DNA of 64,000 bases from Jejubacter calystegiae (GCF_005671395.1 NZ_CP040428.1:2108001-2172000); one strand, 5' to 3'. Positions 28,366 to 39,189 are shown, counted from the stretch's first letter. Notes: generated from the sequence alone by a model not told the origin. A program made the numbers and translations.

Positions 28366-30753
28366 TTATTCTGCTTCATCCGGCAGCGCATACGCGACAA
28401 TATAATCACCCATCTTCGTACCGAAAGAGCCGTGCCCCCCGGCGGAGATCACCACATACTGCTTACCGTTAACCTCATAGGTCATAGGCGTGGCCTGACC
28501 GCCTGCGGGCAGGCGTGCCTGCCACAGCTTCTTGCCGTTGGTCATGTCATAGGCGCGCAGATAGTTGTCCGCGGTGGCGGCAATAAACAGCACGTTACCG
28601 GCGGTAGAGATCGGCCCGCCAAGCATCGGCATTCCCATATTAAAGGGAAGCGAGAACGGGAGCGGGAACGGCAGGCTGTCGCGCGGAGTACCTATGCGTT
28701 TCTTCCAGGCGATGGTGTTGGTCTTGAGATCGATACCTGAAATATAACCCCAGCCCGGCTGCTTACACGGCAGGCCGAGCGGCGACAGGAACGGATTCAG
28801 GGTAACGCCAAAAGGTACGCCGTACTGCGGCTGAATACCGGATTCGGTGCCGGAGCCTTTGGCATCCTTCGGCGGCTCCATCGGATTACCCGGCCCGCGC
28901 GGGATAAGTTTCGAAACGAACGGCAGCGCCATCGGGTTGGCAATGGCTACCTGGCGGTTGGGATCGACCGAGATACCGCCCCATTCAAACATCCCCAGGT
29001 TACCCGGGAAGACCAGGGTGCCCTGTTCGGAAGGCGGGGTAAAGGTGCCTTCATAGCGCAGACCGTGGAAGATCACCCGGCACACCAGCTGATCGTACAT
29101 GGTAGCGCCCCACATATCGGCGCCGGTCAGTTTTTTCTCCGGACGGAACGTCAGTTCAGAGAACGGTTGAGTAGGCGACAGACGATCGCCTTTTGCAGGG
29201 CCCTGCGGAACCGGACGCTCTGGGGCAGGTACCACGGTTTTACCGGTGCGTCTGTCCAGCACGAACAGGTTGCCGGTTTTGGCCGGCGCGTAGATAACCG
29301 GAACGGTGTTGCCGTCTTTATCGGTAATATCCGCCAACGTCGGCTGGGAAGGCATATCCATATCCCACAGATCGTGATGCACGGTCTGATAGGACCACTC
29401 CAGTTTACCGGTGGTGGCGTTAAGCGCCAGAATCGAGCTGGCATAGCGCTCCTGCTCCGGCGTACGATTGCCGCCCCAGATATCCGGCGTGGTCACCCCG
29501 GTCGGGATGTAGACCAGATCCAGCTTCGCATCGTAAACCGACGGCGCCCAGGAGTTCGGCGAGTTCAGGGTAAAGTGATGCTCGTCGGCCGGAATAGCAT
29601 TCGGGTCTTTGGCGCCGGGGTCGAAGACCCACAGCAGCTTACCGGTATTCACGTCGAATCCGCGAATCACGCCGGAAGGCTCGCGGGTCGAGAAGTTATC
29701 GGTGACCGCTCCGGCAATCACAATGACCTTGTCGGTAATGATCGGCGGCGAGGTGGGTTCGTACATGCCCGGCGTAGTGACCGGCATATTGCTCTGCAGA
29801 TTCAGTTCGCCGTTATCGGCAAAGCTGGCGCAGCGTTTGCCGTTATCGGCGTTAATGGCAAACAGGCGGCCATCGTTAACTGGCAGAATGATACGGCGCG
29901 GGCAGTCTGCCACCACATCCGGCGCAGCATTGTCGGGGGTAGCCTCATGATAAGAGACGCCGCGGCAGGTCACGTGCTGGAATGAAGGGTCGGTCTTCAG
30001 TTCAGGATCAAAATGCCATTTTTCTTGCCCGGTGGCGGCATCCAGGGCGAACAGGCGCTGGTGCGCGGTGCACAGGAACAGGCTATTGCCCACTTTGATC
30101 GGCGTGACCTCGTTAGTGATCTCGACCGGATCGTTATCCTGCTTCAGATCGCCGGTACGAAACACCCAGGCTTCTTTTAGCTGGTGCACGTTGTCAGCGT
30201 TGATCTGCTTAAGGGGCGAGTAACGCTGGCCTTCCTGGGTGCGTCCATAGGCTGGCCAGTCGCCGTCAGGAATATCGGAACTCTGCGCCGCTGCCGTGGC
30301 GTCGGTCGGCAGGGTACCGTGGATCTCCTGAGGGTCGTTAAATCCAGCCCAGGTCAGGATCCCGGCGCTGATAAGCAAGGTGACGACCAGTGCAGGAATA
30401 GCCAGACTGACATGAACGAGGTTGCGCCAGATAAAGGGCAACAGTAGCCAGATACCGAAGAATACCAGCACGTCACAACGCGGTGTCAGGGCCCAGAAGT
30501 CGAAGCCGACCTCCCAAACGCCCCATAGCATGGTGCCGAGTAGCAGAAGGGCATACAGCCATAATGCAGCGGCGCTGCGGCGCCACAGCAACCAGGCAAC
30601 CACCAGCATGACGATGCCGGCTATCGGGTAGTACCAGGAGCCGCCGATCGCGACCAGCCAGACACCACCTCCCAACAGCCAGAGTCCTGTTAACAACGCA
30701 AACAGAGCGGATAACGTCACGACCATACGTGGCCGGGGTTGTTGTTTTTCCAT
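28366..30753 (-). CDS. gcd: PQQ-dependent membrane-bound glucose dehydrogenase
   Basis: A 795-residue quinoprotein. Five N-terminal membrane segments (about residues 10-140) are followed by an eight-bladed propeller with tryptophan-docking motifs (EEWVFRTGD-like, WDMDMPSQPTL, GTPRDS, GGPISTAGNVLFIAATADNYLRA). It oxidises glucose to gluconolactone in the periplasm and passes electrons to ubiquinone. PQQ must be supplied or made elsewhere; no pqq genes are in the window. The start ATG at 30753 fits the E. coli length; another ATG lies five codons upstream. Confidence 0.96.
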   Translation of the reverse strand: MEKQQPRPRMVVTLSALFALLTGLWLLGGGVWLVAIGGSWYYPIAGIVMLVVAWLLWRRSAAALWLYALLLLGTMLWGVWEVGFDFWALTPRCDVLVFFGIWLLLPFIWRNLVHVSLAIPALVVTLLISAGILTWAGFNDPQEIHGTLPTDATAAAQSSDIPDGDWPAYGRTQEGQRYSPLKQINADNVHQLKEAWVFRTGDLKQDNDPVEITNEVTPIKVGNSLFLCTAHQRLFALDAATGQEKWHFDPELKTDPSFQHVTCRGVSYHEATPDNAAPDVVADCPRRIILPVNDGRLFAINADNGKRCASFADNGELNLQSNMPVTTPGMYEPTSPPIITDKVIVIAGAVTDNFSTREPSGVIRGFDVNTGKLLWVFDPGAKDPNAIPADEHHFTLNSPNSWAPSVYDAKLDLVYIPTGVTTPDIWGGNRTPEQERYASSILALNATTGKLEWSYQTVHHDLWDMDMPSQPTLADITDKDGNTVPVIYAPAKTGNLFVLDRRTGKTVVPAPERPVPQGPAKGDRLSPTQPFSELTFRPEKKLTGADMWGATMYDQLVCRVIFHGLRYEGTFTPPSEQGTLVFPGNLGMFEWGGISVDPNRQVAIANPMALPFVSKLIPRGPGNPMEPPKDAKGSGTESGIQPQYGVPFGVTLNPFLSPLGLPCKQPGWGYISGIDLKTNTIAWKKRIGTPRDSLPFPLPFSLPFNMGMPMLGGPISTAGNVLFIAATADNYLRAYDMTNGKKLWQARLPAGGQATPMTYEVNGKQYVVISAGGHGSFGTKMGDYIVAYALPDEAE

Positions 30754-30805
30754 AGCGAAGAGTTCCATTAATTTTTGATAGCAATTAATTATAGTTATTT
30801 ACATG

Positions 30806-30821
30806 TGTGATAACGATCACA
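30806..30821. promoter_or_regulatory. CRP-binding site between gcd and hpt
   Basis: TGTGATAACGATCACA is a perfect TGTGA-N6-TCACA dyad. It lies 53 bp upstream of the gcd start and about 138 bp upstream of the hpt start. It fits cAMP-CRP control of gcd or hpt. Confidence 0.8.
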
Positions 30822-30958
30822 AAAAAGGCTTTTGATGCAAAGAAGCGAAGGTGGGGGGTTTGCTGTTATACTCTGCGATCTTTCGATTCACGCGGGCACT
30901 TTCTCTGAATGAAGGGCCGCGGAGCAGAGCCTTATCAGCAAATTATTTGGTTATACAG

Positions 30959-31495
30959 ATGAAACATAAAGTAGAAGTGATGATCCCGGAAGCGGAGATC
31001 GCGGCGCGTGTCGCAGAGCTCGGGCAGCAGATTAATGAACGCTATCGCGACAGCGGCAGCGAAATGGTGCTGGTGGGGCTGCTGCGCGGCTCCTTTATCT
31101 TTATGGCGGATCTGTGCCGGGCGGTTGAAGTGCCTCATGAAGTCGACTTCATGACCGCTTCCAGCTACGGGAGCGGGATGTCCAGCACCCGTGACGTGAA
31201 AATCATCAAGGATCTGGATGAGGATATTCGCGGTAAGGATGTGCTGATCGTGGAAGATATTATCGACTCCGGCAACACCCTGAGCCGGGTGAGTGAGATT
31301 TTGCGCCTGCGTGAGCCGAAATCACTGGCTATCTGTACCCTGCTGGATAAACCCTCGCGCCGTGAGGTGGACGTTAAGGTTGAATATATCGGCTTCTCCA
31401 TTCCCGACGAATTTGTGGTGGGTTACGGCATTGATTACGCTCAGCACTATCGCCATCTGCCCTACGTCGGCAAAGTCGTTCTGCTGGACGAGTAA
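30959..31495 (+). CDS. hpt: Hypoxanthine phosphoribosyltransferase
   Basis: A 178-residue type I phosphoribosyltransferase, the same length as in E. coli. The PRPP-binding loop [14 protein letters not shown] and the GLLRGSFIF segment are present. It salvages hypoxanthine to IMP. The ATG at 30959 matches the E. coli start; an upstream in-frame GTG at 30851 only adds untypical sequence. A TATACT -10 element lies near 30867. Confidence 0.97.
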   Translation: MKHKVEVMIPEAEIAARVAELGQQINERYRDSGSEMVLVGLLRGSFIFMADLCRAVEVPHEVDFMTASSYGSGMSSTRDVKIIKDLDEDIRGKDVLIVEDIIDSGNTLSRVSEILRLREPKSLAICTLLDKPSRREVDVKVEYIGFSIPDEFVVGYGIDYAQHYRHLPYVGKVVLLDE

Positions 31496-31499
31496 CAAA

Positions 31500-31520
31500 A
31501 AGGGCCGCGATGCGGCCCTT
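31500..31520. terminator. Bidirectional terminator between hpt and can
   Basis: Stem AAGGGCCGC / GCGGCCCTT with loop GAT. The A-run before it (31497-31501) becomes the T-tail for the minus-strand can transcript. Confidence 0.85.
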
Positions 31521-31524
31521 AACA

Positions 31525-32187
31525 TTATTTATGGTTTTGATGCTGCTGACGCAGGTTGCAGATGCCCTTACGGTAGTTCTGCTCCAGCGACTCGCGGCTG
31601 GTGGCGGTTACGTCCAGATCGCGCAGCAGGCCGTCGTGAATGCCGTAGGCCCAGCCGTGGATGGTGACCTTCTGGTTACGTTTCCACGCTGACTGCATAA
31701 TGGTGGAGTGGCCCAGGTTATAGACCTGCTCCATCACGTTCAGCTCGCAAAGCGTATCCATGCGCTGACTTTCCGGCAGTTCGCCCAGCAGGGAGCTGTG
31801 CTTAAACCAGATATCACGAATGTGCAGCAGCCAGTTGTTGATCAACCCCAGTTCGGGATTTTCCACCGCCGCCTGCACGCCACCACAACCGTAGTGACCG
31901 CAAATAATGATATGCTCGACCTCCAGCACATCGACGGCGTACTGAACCACGGAAAGACAGTTCAGGTCGGTATGGATAACCAGGTTAGCCACGTTACGGT
32001 GAACGAATATCTCGCCCGGCTCCAGGCCGGTGAGGCGCTCAGCGGGAACGCGGCTGTCGGAACATCCGATCCATAGAAAACGGGGCTTCTGAGCTTGAGC
32101 AAGCTGCGTAAAGAAGCCGGGATCCTCTTCCACCAGCATTTTGGACCAGAGACGGTTATTGCTGATGAGACTGTCGATATCTTTCAT
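31525..32187 (-). CDS. can: Beta-class carbonic anhydrase
   Basis: A 220-residue enzyme with zinc ligands in the CSDSR motif (Cys, Asp) and HYGCGG (His, Cys). It interconverts CO2 and bicarbonate for carboxylation reactions. The start at MKDIDSL (32187) equals the E. coli protein. It is divergent from yadG. Confidence 0.97.
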   Translation of the reverse strand: MKDIDSLISNNRLWSKMLVEEDPGFFTQLAQAQKPRFLWIGCSDSRVPAERLTGLEPGEIFVHRNVANLVIHTDLNCLSVVQYAVDVLEVEHIIICGHYGCGGVQAAVENPELGLINNWLLHIRDIWFKHSSLLGELPESQRMDTLCELNVMEQVYNLGHSTIMQSAWKRNQKVTIHGWAYGIHDGLLRDLDVTATSRESLEQNYRKGICNLRQQHQNHK

Positions 32188-32295
32188 AGAGGTTAACAAC
32201 CTGTAACCAGATTAGTGCGTTGGGGTAATATAGGGCAACTCAACTTTTTTTTAAACCATATAACTCGTGTAAGAAAAACAAGGCAAGCTGAATCT

Positions 32296-33222
32296 ATGGC
32301 ATATGCACTGGAACTTGAGCAACTGACGAAAACCTATCCCGGCGGCGTTCAGGCGTTGCGAGGCATCGATCTGCGCGTAGAAGCCGGTGATTTTTACGCA
32401 CTATTGGGGCCTAACGGCGCAGGAAAATCCACCACCATCGGTATTATCAGCTCGCTGGTCAATAAAAGCGCAGGCCAGGTCAAGGTCTTCGGCTATGACC
32501 TGGCGCGTGATGTGGTGAATGCCAAGCGCCAGCTTGGGCTGGTGCCGCAGGAATTTAACTTTAACCCCTTCGAGACGGTACAGCAGATCGTCGTGAATCA
32601 GGCGGGTTACTACGGCGTACCGCGCCGCGAGGCGATAGCGCGTAGCGAAAAATACCTGACGCAGCTCGATCTGTGGGGAAAACGCAACGAACGTGCGCGC
32701 ATGCTCTCTGGCGGTATGAAGCGTCGCCTGATGATCGCCAGGGCGCTGATGCATGAGCCGCGGTTGCTGATTCTGGATGAGCCCACAGCCGGAGTGGATA
32801 TTGAACTGCGCCGCTCAATGTGGACCTTCCTGAAGGATCTGAACGACCAGGGCACCACCATTATCCTGACCACCCACTATCTGGAAGAGGCGGAGATGCT
32901 GTGCCGCAATATCGGTATTATCCAGAGCGGGGAGCTGGTGGAGAACACCTCCATGAAAGATCTGCTCTCCAAGCTGAAGTCGGAAACCTTTATCCTCGAT
33001 CTGGCGCCGAAAAGCCCGATTCCTAAGCTGGACGGCTATCAGTACCGGTTGGTGGATACCTCGACGCTGGAGGTGGAAGTGCTGCGCGAGCAGGGGGTCA
33101 ATAGCGTCTTCGCTCAGCTGAGCGCACAGGGTATTCAGGTATTAAGTATGCGTAACAAAGCTAACCGACTGGAAGAGCTGTTTGTCACGTTGGTCCATGA
33201 GAAGAAAGGAGAGCCGGCATGA
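32296..33222 (+). CDS. yadG: ABC-2 type exporter, ATP-binding subunit
   Basis: A 308-residue ATPase with Walker A GPNGAGKST, the signature LSGGMKRR, Walker B LLILDEPTAGVD and the H-loop (TTHY). It is nearly identical in layout to E. coli YadG. The stop overlaps the yadH start by 4 bp. The transported substrate is unknown. The ATG at 32296 was chosen over the upstream ORF start because homology begins there. Confidence 0.95.
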   Translation: MAYALELEQLTKTYPGGVQALRGIDLRVEAGDFYALLGPNGAGKSTTIGIISSLVNKSAGQVKVFGYDLARDVVNAKRQLGLVPQEFNFNPFETVQQIVVNQAGYYGVPRREAIARSEKYLTQLDLWGKRNERARMLSGGMKRRLMIARALMHEPRLLILDEPTAGVDIELRRSMWTFLKDLNDQGTTIILTTHYLEEAEMLCRNIGIIQSGELVENTSMKDLLSKLKSETFILDLAPKSPIPKLDGYQYRLVDTSTLEVEVLREQGVNSVFAQLSAQGIQVLSMRNKANRLEELFVTLVHEKKGEPA

Positions 33223-33989
33223 TGCAGCTTTACTGGGTCGCCCTGAAGAGCATCTGGGCGAAAGAGATTCACCGTTTTATGCGCATCTGGATCCAGACTC
33301 TGGTGCCGCCGGTGATCACCATGACCCTGTACTTTATTATCTTCGGTAATCTGATTGGTTCGCGCATTGGCGAGATGCACGGCTTTAGCTATATGCAGTT
33401 TATCGTTCCGGGTCTGATCATGATGGCGGTGATCACCAACGCTTACGCCAACGTGGCTTCCTCTTTCTTTGGATCTAAATTCCAGCGCAATATCGAGGAG
33501 CTGCTGGTGGCGCCGGTGCCGACCCACGTGATTATTGCGGGTTATGTCGGCGGCGGCGTGGCCCGCGGCCTGTGCGTGGGGATTCTGGTCACGGCGATTT
33601 CGCTGTTCTTTGTACCGTTCCACGTGCATTCGTGGCTGTTTGTGGCCCTGACCCTGCTGCTGACCGCGATCCTGTTCTCGCTGGCGGGGCTGCTGAACGC
33701 GATATTCGCCACCACCTTTGACGATATCAGCCTGATACCGACCTTTGTACTGACGCCGCTGACCTATCTGGGCGGGGTATTCTATTCGCTGACGCTGCTG
33801 CCGCCTTTCTGGCAGGCACTCTCCAAGCTGAACCCCATCGTCTATATGATTAGCGGGTTCCGCTACGGCTTCCTGGGGGTGAGTGACGTTCAACTGCCGC
33901 TGACCGTTGGCGTACTGCTTATCTTTATTGCTGCGTTCTATCTGCTGTGCTGGCGACTGATCCAGCGCGGGCGTGGGCTGCGTAGCTAA
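33219..33989 (+). CDS. yadH: ABC-2 type exporter, permease subunit
   Basis: A 256-residue permease with six membrane segments and the ABC-2 signature region (LTPLTYLGGVFYSLTLLPP). It is the same length as E. coli YadH and is translationally coupled to yadG. In E. coli yadI follows; here panD follows directly in the opposite direction. Confidence 0.95.
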   Translation: MMQLYWVALKSIWAKEIHRFMRIWIQTLVPPVITMTLYFIIFGNLIGSRIGEMHGFSYMQFIVPGLIMMAVITNAYANVASSFFGSKFQRNIEELLVAPVPTHVIIAGYVGGGVARGLCVGILVTAISLFFVPFHVHSWLFVALTLLLTAILFSLAGLLNAIFATTFDDISLIPTFVLTPLTYLGGVFYSLTLLPPFWQALSKLNPIVYMISGFRYGFLGVSDVQLPLTVGVLLIFIAAFYLLCWRLIQRGRGLRS

Positions 33990-33999
33990 TTCTCCTCGT

Positions 34000-34037
34000 A
34001 AAAAAACCGGAACGCCATCTGACGTTCCGGTTTTTTT
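34000..34037. terminator. Bidirectional terminator between yadH and panD
   Basis: Stem CCGGAACG / CGTTCCGG (34007-34014 with 34023-34030), flanked by seven A on one side and seven T on the other. It can end transcripts from both strands. Confidence 0.93.
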
Positions 34038-34057
34038 ATACGCTGACGAAGGGGCTA

Positions 34058-34438
34058 TCAGGCGACCTGCACCGGCACAGCCTTCGCAATACGCTTCATT
34101 TCGTTATCACCGTCGAAGTAGGCGACTTTCGGCTGCCAGCTACGGGCTTCTTCATCTGGCATGGTGACATAGCTTGCGATAATCATGATATCGCCAACGC
34201 TGGCGCAGTGGGCCGCGGCGCCATTCACCGAGATAATGCGCGAACCGCGTTCGGCGGCGATGGCATAGGTCGAAAAGCGCTTACCGTTGGTGACGTTGTA
34301 GATATCGATGGCTTCATATTCCAGAATACCTGCCGCGTCGAGGAAATCCTGGTCAATGGCGCAGGAGCCTTCATAGTGCAAATCGGCCTGCGTTACTTTG
34401 ACGCGGTGAAGTTTGCCCTGCAGCATAGTACGAATCAT
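34058..34438 (-). CDS. panD: Aspartate 1-decarboxylase proenzyme
   Basis: A 126-residue pyruvoyl enzyme, self-cleaved between Gly24 and Ser25 in the motif YEGSCAID. It makes beta-alanine for pantothenate. It lies 97 bp after panC on the same strand. In E. coli an extra gene separates them; here they are adjacent. Confidence 0.97.
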   Translation of the reverse strand: MIRTMLQGKLHRVKVTQADLHYEGSCAIDQDFLDAAGILEYEAIDIYNVTNGKRFSTYAIAAERGSRIISVNGAAAHCASVGDIMIIASYVTMPDEEARSWQPKVAYFDGDNEMKRIAKAVPVQVA

Positions 34439-34535
34439 AGCGTTAAACCCTGGTCATTAAGTCATACGGAACAAGGGCCAGGCGGGCCTGGCCCTGGGAA
34501 AGTGGGGCAGTATTACCCCATCAGGCGTCTGCTGT

Positions 34536-35390
34536 CTACTCTGTAAGCGTGACCTGCATATTATCAATCAGGCGCGCTTCACCGAGCCAGGCGGCCATCA
34601 GAATTACCGCGCGCTGGCTTTCCGGCGTCAGAGCCAGCAGGCTATCGGCATCGCGGATTTGCAGATCGTCGGCGCGGAAGCCTTTTTCGTTCAGCGCCTG
34701 GGCGGCAATGGCGAGAATCTCTTCGCAGTCGCGTTCACCTGCGCTAAGTTTGGCGGCAATCTCCTTCATGACCTGATGCAGGCCCGGGGCGATTTTACGC
34801 TGACCGGAGGTGAGATAGCCATTGCGGGAACTCAGCGCCAGGCCATCCTTCGCGCGTACCGTAGGGACGCCGACGATGTCGATATCGTAGCCCATATCCG
34901 CCACCATCTTGCGGATCAGCGCCAGTTGCTGAAAATCTTTCTCGCCGAAGCAGGCGACGTCCGGCTGCACCAGGTTGAACAGCTTGCTGACCACGGTAGA
35001 GACGCCGCGGAAGTGGCCAGGGCGGCTGGCACCTTCCAGGATAGTGGAGAGTTCCGGCACCTCGACGAAGGTCTGTCCTTCCATGCCTTTGGGGTAAACC
35101 TCCTGCGGCGTAGGAGCGAATACCACGTCCACACGACGCTTGTTAAGTTTTTCGCTATCCTGCTGCAGCGTGCGGGGATAGCGCGCCAGATCGTCAGGCC
35201 TGTCGAACTGCATCGGATTCACGAAAATACTGACTACCACCACATCGGCGCGTTCGCGGGCTTCGTCGACCAGTTTCATATGGCCATCGTGCAGGTTGCC
35301 CATGGTTGGAACCAGCGCAATCCGTTTCCCCTCCTTCCGCCAGCGGCGAATTTGCTGACGCAGCAGCGGTAAGGTTTCAACGATCAACAC
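34536..35390 (-). CDS. panC: Pantothenate synthetase
   Basis: A 284-residue nucleotidyltransferase-fold ligase with the HIGH-like [11 protein letters not shown] motif and the KMSKS-like SSRNGYL segment. It joins pantoate and beta-alanine using ATP. It starts 14 bp after panB on the minus strand, as part of the panBC operon. Confidence 0.97.
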   Translation of the reverse strand: MLIVETLPLLRQQIRRWRKEGKRIALVPTMGNLHDGHMKLVDEARERADVVVVSIFVNPMQFDRPDDLARYPRTLQQDSEKLNKRRVDVVFAPTPQEVYPKGMEGQTFVEVPELSTILEGASRPGHFRGVSTVVSKLFNLVQPDVACFGEKDFQQLALIRKMVADMGYDIDIVGVPTVRAKDGLALSSRNGYLTSGQRKIAPGLHQVMKEIAAKLSAGERDCEEILAIAAQALNEKGFRADDLQIRDADSLLALTPESQRAVILMAAWLGEARLIDNMQVTLTE

Positions 35391-35404
35391 AGCGATTACT
35401 CCTG

Positions 35405-36199
35405 TTATTCAAAACTATGTTCGTCACCCGGGTAAGCCCCGGACTCGACTTCGGCGACATACTGGCGCACGGCTGCGCGGATATCACCGGTTTGGGCAAG
35501 AAAGTTTTTAGCAAATTTGGGGATGTGGCCGCCCGTGATGCCGAAGGCATCGTGCATCACCAGAATCTGACCGTCGGTGCCGTTGCCGGCGCCGATGCCG
35601 ATCACCGGAATAGAGAGGGCGTCGGTAATGCGCTGAGCCAGCGCTTTAGGCACGCATTCCAGCACCAGCAGCTGCGCACCGGCGGCTTCCAGCGCCTGAG
35701 CGTCTTCCATCAGCGTCTGAGCGGCCGCATCGCCGCGCCCCTGAACCTTATAGCCGCCGAAGATGTTAACCGACTGCGGCGTCAGCCCCAGATGGCCACA
35801 GACCGGCACGGCGCGTTCAGTCAGCAGGCGTACGGTGTCCGCCAGCCACTGGCCGCCTTCAATTTTCACCATATTGGCGCCGGCGCGCATGACCTGAGCG
35901 GCATTATCAAATGCCTGTTCGGGAGTGGCATAGGCCATAAAAGGCAGGTCGGCAAGCAGCAGGCAGCCTGGCGCGCCCCGGCGTACGGCGCGGGTGCACC
36001 AGGCGATATCGTCAACGGTAACGGGCAGTGTGGAGTCATAACCCTGGACGGTCATACCCAGAGAATCGCCCACCAGCATCACGCTGATGCCTTCGTCGGC
36101 GAAGAGTCTGGCAAAGCTGTAGTCGTAGGCGGTAATACTGGCGAATTTCTTGTTCTGCTCTTTGAGCTGGCGTAGGTGGGTGATGGTTGTCGCTTTCAT
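35405..36199 (-). CDS. panB: 3-methyl-2-oxobutanoate hydroxymethyltransferase
   Basis: A 264-residue TIM-barrel enzyme, the same length as in E. coli, with the signature [12 protein letters not shown] and the metal/substrate residues in KIEGG and [10 protein letters not shown]. It makes ketopantoate from alpha-ketoisovalerate and methylenetetrahydrofolate. The start at 36199 (MKATTI) fits the family; an upstream in-frame extension of ten codons is not conserved. Confidence 0.97.
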   Translation of the reverse strand: MKATTITHLRQLKEQNKKFASITAYDYSFARLFADEGISVMLVGDSLGMTVQGYDSTLPVTVDDIAWCTRAVRRGAPGCLLLADLPFMAYATPEQAFDNAAQVMRAGANMVKIEGGQWLADTVRLLTERAVPVCGHLGLTPQSVNIFGGYKVQGRGDAAAQTLMEDAQALEAAGAQLLVLECVPKALAQRITDALSIPVIGIGAGNGTDGQILVMHDAFGITGGHIPKFAKNFLAQTGDIRAAVRQYVAEVESGAYPGDEHSFE

Positions 36200-36311
36200 A
36201 ATATCCCCCGTAACAAAACGATAGCGCATTCTGAAAGATCCCGGGGAAGAATGCCAGTGCTATAAAGTGAGGGGAGATTCTGTTGCCACAATATGAATAA
36301 CGGGTGGCCGG

Positions 36312-36791
36312 TTACCATACCACCGGCGTTGGGTCAGTCAGACGCGCCAGGCAGTCGCGCAGGCTCTGGCCATCGGGGAATACCAGATCGGGCGCGATTT
36401 CGAACAGCGGCCACAGCATAAACATGCGGTTTTTCATGTCGTAGTGGGGGACCGTCAGGCGCGGCGTGGCGAGAGTCAGATCGCCAAACAGCATGATGTC
36501 GAGATCCAGAGTGCGGGGTCCCCAGCGTTCGGCCTTACGGGTGCGGCCCTGCTCCAGCTCAATGCGCTGGGTACTCTCGAGCAGCGTTTCGGGCTCGAGC
36601 GCGGTTTCCAGCGCTACGGCGGCGTTGAGGTAGTCGGGCTGGTCCTGGGGGCCGAGCGGTGGCGTGCGATAAAACGCAGAGAGCGCGACGCGTCGGGTCT
36701 GAGGAAGGCCATCCAGGGCCTCTACGGCGGCGCGAGCCTGCGCCAGCGGAGAGGCCAGATTACTGCCGATGGCGATGTAGCACAGGGCCAC
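36312..36791 (-). CDS. folK: 6-hydroxymethyl-7,8-dihydropterin pyrophosphokinase
   Basis: A 159-residue HPPK with the signature ERWGPRTLDLDIMLFG and the substrate loop FYRTPPLGPQDQPDYLN. It activates the pterin for folate synthesis. The start is GTG, overlapping the pcnB stop by one base (TAGTG), so it is coupled to pcnB. The C-terminus is shorter and different from the E. coli tail. Confidence 0.95.
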   Translation of the reverse strand: MALCYIAIGSNLASPLAQARAAVEALDGLPQTRRVALSAFYRTPPLGPQDQPDYLNAAVALETALEPETLLESTQRIELEQGRTRKAERWGPRTLDLDIMLFGDLTLATPRLTVPHYDMKNRMFMLWPLFEIAPDLVFPDGQSLRDCLARLTDPTPVVW

Positions 36792-38182
36792 TATTTCTCC
36801 TCGCGTCGGGGAGCGCGACGGCGCGGACGACGGTGACGCTTGCGGCCGCTGGGCTCATCGCCAAGCTGGCTGACCATATTTTTCTGCTGCGGCGGTGGGG
36901 CCACCTGGAATTCGCCCCACCACTGGGTCAGACGCTGCAGTTCGCCGTTGTTCTCGGCCACGGCGCGCTGTTCCAGCAGATCGTAGGCGGCGCGGAATTT
37001 GGGGTGTTCCATCAGGCGCCAGGCGCGTTTGCCCTGACGGCGGGAAAGCCGCAGCTGCAGCTGCCAGATATCGCGAATCAGCGAGGTAATACGCTTTGGA
37101 ATGGCAATAGAGCGGCAGGCTTCGTCCAGCACTTCATTCATGGCCAGGGCAAAGGCGTCGTAGTAAGCAAGCCCGCTCTCCTGGGTCAGCTTCTGCGCCA
37201 TTTCCAACTGCGGGTACCACAGCATGGCGGCGAACAGGAAGGCCGGGTTAACACGCTTGCCGTTCAGAATACGGTTATCGGTGTTCTTCAGCACCTGCTC
37301 AATGATGCGTTCCATGGGGCTGTCGCCGCTTTCGGTGAAGTAGCGGGTGATGCTGGGGAACAGCGGCTGAAACAGTTGATATTCGCGCAGCAGCCGATAA
37401 GTTTCGTAGCCGTAACCGGCTTGCAGCAGCTTTAGCGACTCCTCGAACAGACGGGCTGCGGGCACGTCGTTGAGCAGATTGGCCAGACGGGGAATAGGAT
37501 CGCCGGTTTCCGGGCTGATGGTCATGCCGAGTTTGGCGGCGAAGCGCACCGCGCGCAGCATCCGCACCGGATCTTCGCGATAGCGGGTTTCGGGGGAGCC
37601 AATCAGGCGAATGCGTTTTTCCTGCAGGTCGCGCAGCCCGCCGACATAGTCGCGTACCGTAAAGTCGGCGGCGCTGTAGTAGAGGCTGTTGATGGTGAAG
37701 TCGCGGCGCTGGGCATCTTCTTCGATGGAGCCGAAGATGTTGTCGCGCAACAGCATCCCGTTTTGCCCGCGCTGGGAAAGCTGGCGGTCGGTTTGCGCTT
37801 CATGATGGCCGCGGAAGGTGGCGACTTCGATAATTTCCGGCCCGAACATCACATGGGCAAGGCGGAAGCGGCGCCCCACCAGACGGCAATTGCGGAACAG
37901 CTTACGGACCTGCTCCGGCGTGGCGTTGGTGGTGACGTCAAAATCTTTTGGCTTCTGCCCCAGCAGCAGATCGCGGACGCCGCCGCCAACCAGCCAGGCT
38001 TCATATCCCGCTTTGTTGAGACGATAGAGTACCTTGAGGGCATTTTCACTGATGTCTTTGCGGGAAATGGTGTGCCGATCGCGCGGGATCACCGTCATGA
38101 CAGGCTGTGCGGAGTGCGCCTGCTGGGCGCCGTCTTCGCGGTTCAGCACTTTACGGCAAAAATTAGCGACTCGAGTAAAAAT
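36791..38182 (-). CDS. pcnB: Poly(A) polymerase I with a rare ATT (AUU) start codon
   Basis: A 463-residue nucleotidyltransferase with the [10 protein letters not shown] and DFDVTT catalytic motifs, an RNA-binding middle region and an Arg/Lys-rich C-terminus ([15 protein letters not shown]). It adds poly(A) tails that speed RNA decay. The homologous N-terminus begins at the ATT at 38180-38182, followed by [12 protein letters not shown], with GAGGTG 4-9 bp upstream. No ATG or GTG lies at that place. E. coli pcnB is known to use AUU, so I set this start; a TTG seven codons upstream is the alternative. It forms an operon with folK. Confidence 0.9.
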   Translation of the reverse strand: MFTRVANFCRKVLNREDGAQQAHSAQPVMTVIPRDRHTISRKDISENALKVLYRLNKAGYEAWLVGGGVRDLLLGQKPKDFDVTTNATPEQVRKLFRNCRLVGRRFRLAHVMFGPEIIEVATFRGHHEAQTDRQLSQRGQNGMLLRDNIFGSIEEDAQRRDFTINSLYYSAADFTVRDYVGGLRDLQEKRIRLIGSPETRYREDPVRMLRAVRFAAKLGMTISPETGDPIPRLANLLNDVPAARLFEESLKLLQAGYGYETYRLLREYQLFQPLFPSITRYFTESGDSPMERIIEQVLKNTDNRILNGKRVNPAFLFAAMLWYPQLEMAQKLTQESGLAYYDAFALAMNEVLDEACRSIAIPKRITSLIRDIWQLQLRLSRRQGKRAWRLMEHPKFRAAYDLLEQRAVAENNGELQRLTQWWGEFQVAPPPQQKNMVSQLGDEPSGRKRHRRPRRRAPRREEK

Positions 38183-38233
38183 GGTACACCTCGGTTGTGT
38201 CAATCATCAGGGGACAAAAAAAACAGCGGCTAA

Positions 38234-39136
38234 TCATAGCTCAGTGTGACGCGTTTGAGAATGGCGGATTCGTGGTGTTTCTGGCAATACCGTCGCCAGC
38301 GACCAGTTGTCCGCGGCGTAAGCCAGCAGCGCATCCAGCGGCATATCGCGCCAGTCGGGGGGCGGCGTCTGGTTGAGAAACTCCAGCGCTCTCATCAGAA
38401 CTGGCCGTGGATCGCCTTTGGGCAGGGCCGGGGCGTGGTTCTGTTTTGATAGCTTATCGCCGTGTTCGTTAAGGGCCAGCGGCAAGTGGATATAGTCCGG
38501 CACCGGCCAGCCAAAGGTCTGGTACAGGGATATCTGACGCACGGTGGGGGCTACCAGATCGGCACCGCGCACGATTTCGGTAACGCCCTGAAAGTGGTCG
38601 TCCACTACCACCGCCAGGTTATAGGCGAACAGACCGTCGCGGCGATGGATAATAAAATCTTCGCGCGCCAGCGCCTGGTCGGCGTCCAGGTGGCCGCGCA
38701 GGCGGTCGGTAAAGCTAAAAACCGGGTGGCGCTGCCACAGGCGTAGCGCTGCGTTTTCCGGCCCTAATCCCAGGGAACGGCAGTGGCCGTCGTAAACGCC
38801 GCCGGTCTCGTGGATGCGGCGTCGGGTGCAGATACAGTAGTAGCTGAGTCGTTGCTCATGCAGCCAGGCGAGCGCGGCGCGATAGGCATCACTGCGCTGT
38901 GACTGCCACAGCACTTCGCCATCCCAGACCAGCCCGTAGTGTTCGAGCTGGCGCAGAATGGTGCTGGCAGCGCCGGGTACCTCCCGGGGAGGATCGATAT
39001 CTTCGATGCGCACCAGCCACTGACCCTGCATAGCGCGGGCCTGAAGCCAGCTGCCGAGGGCGGCAATCAGCGAACCGAAATGCAACTCACCGGAAGGAGA
39101 GGGGGCGAAGCGCCCAATATAGTTTTGCACAGACAT
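38234..39136 (-). CDS. gluQ: Glutamyl-Q tRNA(Asp) synthetase
   Basis: A 300-residue paralogue of the glutamyl-tRNA synthetase catalytic core. The HIGH-like segment [16 protein letters not shown], zinc-ligand cysteines (CICTRR, YDGHC) and the KMSKS-like KLSKQN are present; the anticodon-binding domain is absent. It attaches glutamate to queuosine 34 of tRNA(Asp). It lies 53 bp after dksA as in E. coli. Confidence 0.96.
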   Translation of the reverse strand: MSVQNYIGRFAPSPSGELHFGSLIAALGSWLQARAMQGQWLVRIEDIDPPREVPGAASTILRQLEHYGLVWDGEVLWQSQRSDAYRAALAWLHEQRLSYYCICTRRRIHETGGVYDGHCRSLGLGPENAALRLWQRHPVFSFTDRLRGHLDADQALAREDFIIHRRDGLFAYNLAVVVDDHFQGVTEIVRGADLVAPTVRQISLYQTFGWPVPDYIHLPLALNEHGDKLSKQNHAPALPKGDPRPVLMRALEFLNQTPPPDWRDMPLDALLAYAADNWSLATVLPETPRIRHSQTRHTEL

Positions 39137-39189
39137 GGGGTATTAAGGCGGGGGATAGCCCCCGCCCCGGGAAAGTTTGATGTCGACTG

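Noticed and set aside
29065-29985. 306-codon frame antisense to gcd
   Set aside because: Shadow of a GC-rich coding region; gcd on the opposite strand is fully conserved.
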